From Veillonellaceae bacterium (lineage in GTDB: Bacteria > Bacillota_C > Negativicutes > UBA1444), in the NCBI GenBank assembly GCA_012798135.1, contig JAAZNU010000034.1, positions 1 through 15,915 of the forward strand: 15,915 nucleotides of DNA, given 5' to 3'. Shown here piece by piece: positions 15,775 through 15,915 of the stretch. The notes below the pieces were generated by a model that did no database searches, was not told where the DNA came from, and saw only the letters and a program-made list of their open reading frames with translations. Every line of letters begins with the position of its first letter. The first letter of the stretch is position 1. The translations under genes were made by a program, and so were the position numbers.

Positions 15775-15915
15775 ATGGCGAAGAAGAAGTTTGAGAGGAC
15801 GAAACCGCACGTAAATATCGGGACGATCGGGCACGTGGACCACGGCAAGACGTCACTGACGGCGGCGATCACGATGACGCTGGCGAAATCGGGCGGAGCC
15901 GAGTATGTAGCGTAC
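15775..15915 (+). CDS. tuf: Elongation factor Tu, N-terminal end (3' truncated by window)
   Basis: The first 47 codons of a second EF-Tu gene are visible. It starts [16 protein letters not shown] and contains the P-loop GHVDHGKTS followed by LTAAIT. GAAGGAGG (about 15758-15764) lies 10 nt before the ATG. Position directly after fusA is that of the canonical tufA. The residue after GKT is serine, where many EF-Tu proteins have threonine; serine occurs in other bacterial groups and should not affect activity. Codon use is the same ACG/GCG-heavy style as in the tuf fragment at the start of the window, but the two fragments do not overlap, so identity of the copies cannot be tested here. Confidence 0.97.
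   Translation, partial: MAKKKFERTKPHVNIGTIGHVDHGKTSLTAAITMTLAKSGGAEYVAY

Noticed and set aside
1..15915. CRISPR arrays, transposons, phage or defence genes
   Set aside because: None seen. The window is filled by core housekeeping genes in conserved order, all on the plus strand.

Overview
The window is a contiguous, all-forward stretch of the bacterial transcription/translation super-operon: tuf (3' end) - rpmG - tRNA-Trp - secE - nusG - rplK - rplA - rplJ - rplL - rpoB - rpoC - L7Ae-like gene - rpsL - rpsG - fusA - tuf (5' end). Gene order, strong AAGGAGG-type ribosome binding sites, an L7Ae-like gene between rpoC and rpsL, a TTG start for rpoC and a four-cysteine bL33 all point to a Firmicutes-type bacterium. 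The sequences of L11, L7/L12 and EF-G, together with a base composition near half G+C, make the Negativicutes (Sporomusa/Selenomonas relatives) my best guess. That placement rests on remembered family sequences, not on a search.

Layout. Bases 1-172 are the end of one EF-Tu gene, closed by a strong intrinsic terminator. A promoter at 245-273 then drives rpmG, tRNA-Trp, secE, nusG and probably rplK-rplA. L1-box-like RNA hairpins lie in front of rplK and again in front of rplA. Bases 2677-2851 are an L10-type leader ending in a terminator-like hairpin, followed by rplJ and rplL. Bases 3790-4015 hold a hairpin after rplL, two overlapping sigma-A-type promoters, and a second terminator-like hairpin inside the rpoB leader. 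rpoB and rpoC follow with a 22-nt gap. After a terminator and a third promoter comes the str cluster (L7Ae-like gene, rpsL, rpsG, fusA, tuf). No stretch longer than 300 bases lacks a gene.

How it works together. EF-Tu, EF-G, ribosomal proteins, the SecE translocon subunit, NusG and the two largest RNA polymerase subunits are co-located so that ribosome and polymerase supply can be balanced. RNA leaders (L1 sites, the L10 leader, an rpoB-leader attenuator) appear to supply feedback between internal promoters.

Most notable. No foreign element or defence system is present; the genes are core housekeeping genes. The unusual part is inside RNA polymerase. RpoC carries about 255 extra residues between the first and second zinc ligands of its second zinc site, and this insert appears to be built from degenerate repeats of the module that normally flanks that site. 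RpoB has a mid-protein insert of about 50 residues and a C-terminal tail of about 133 residues, acidic with a basic patch. The other points worth checking are regulatory: paired L1 sites, overlapping rpoB promoters and a putative attenuator in the rpoB leader.
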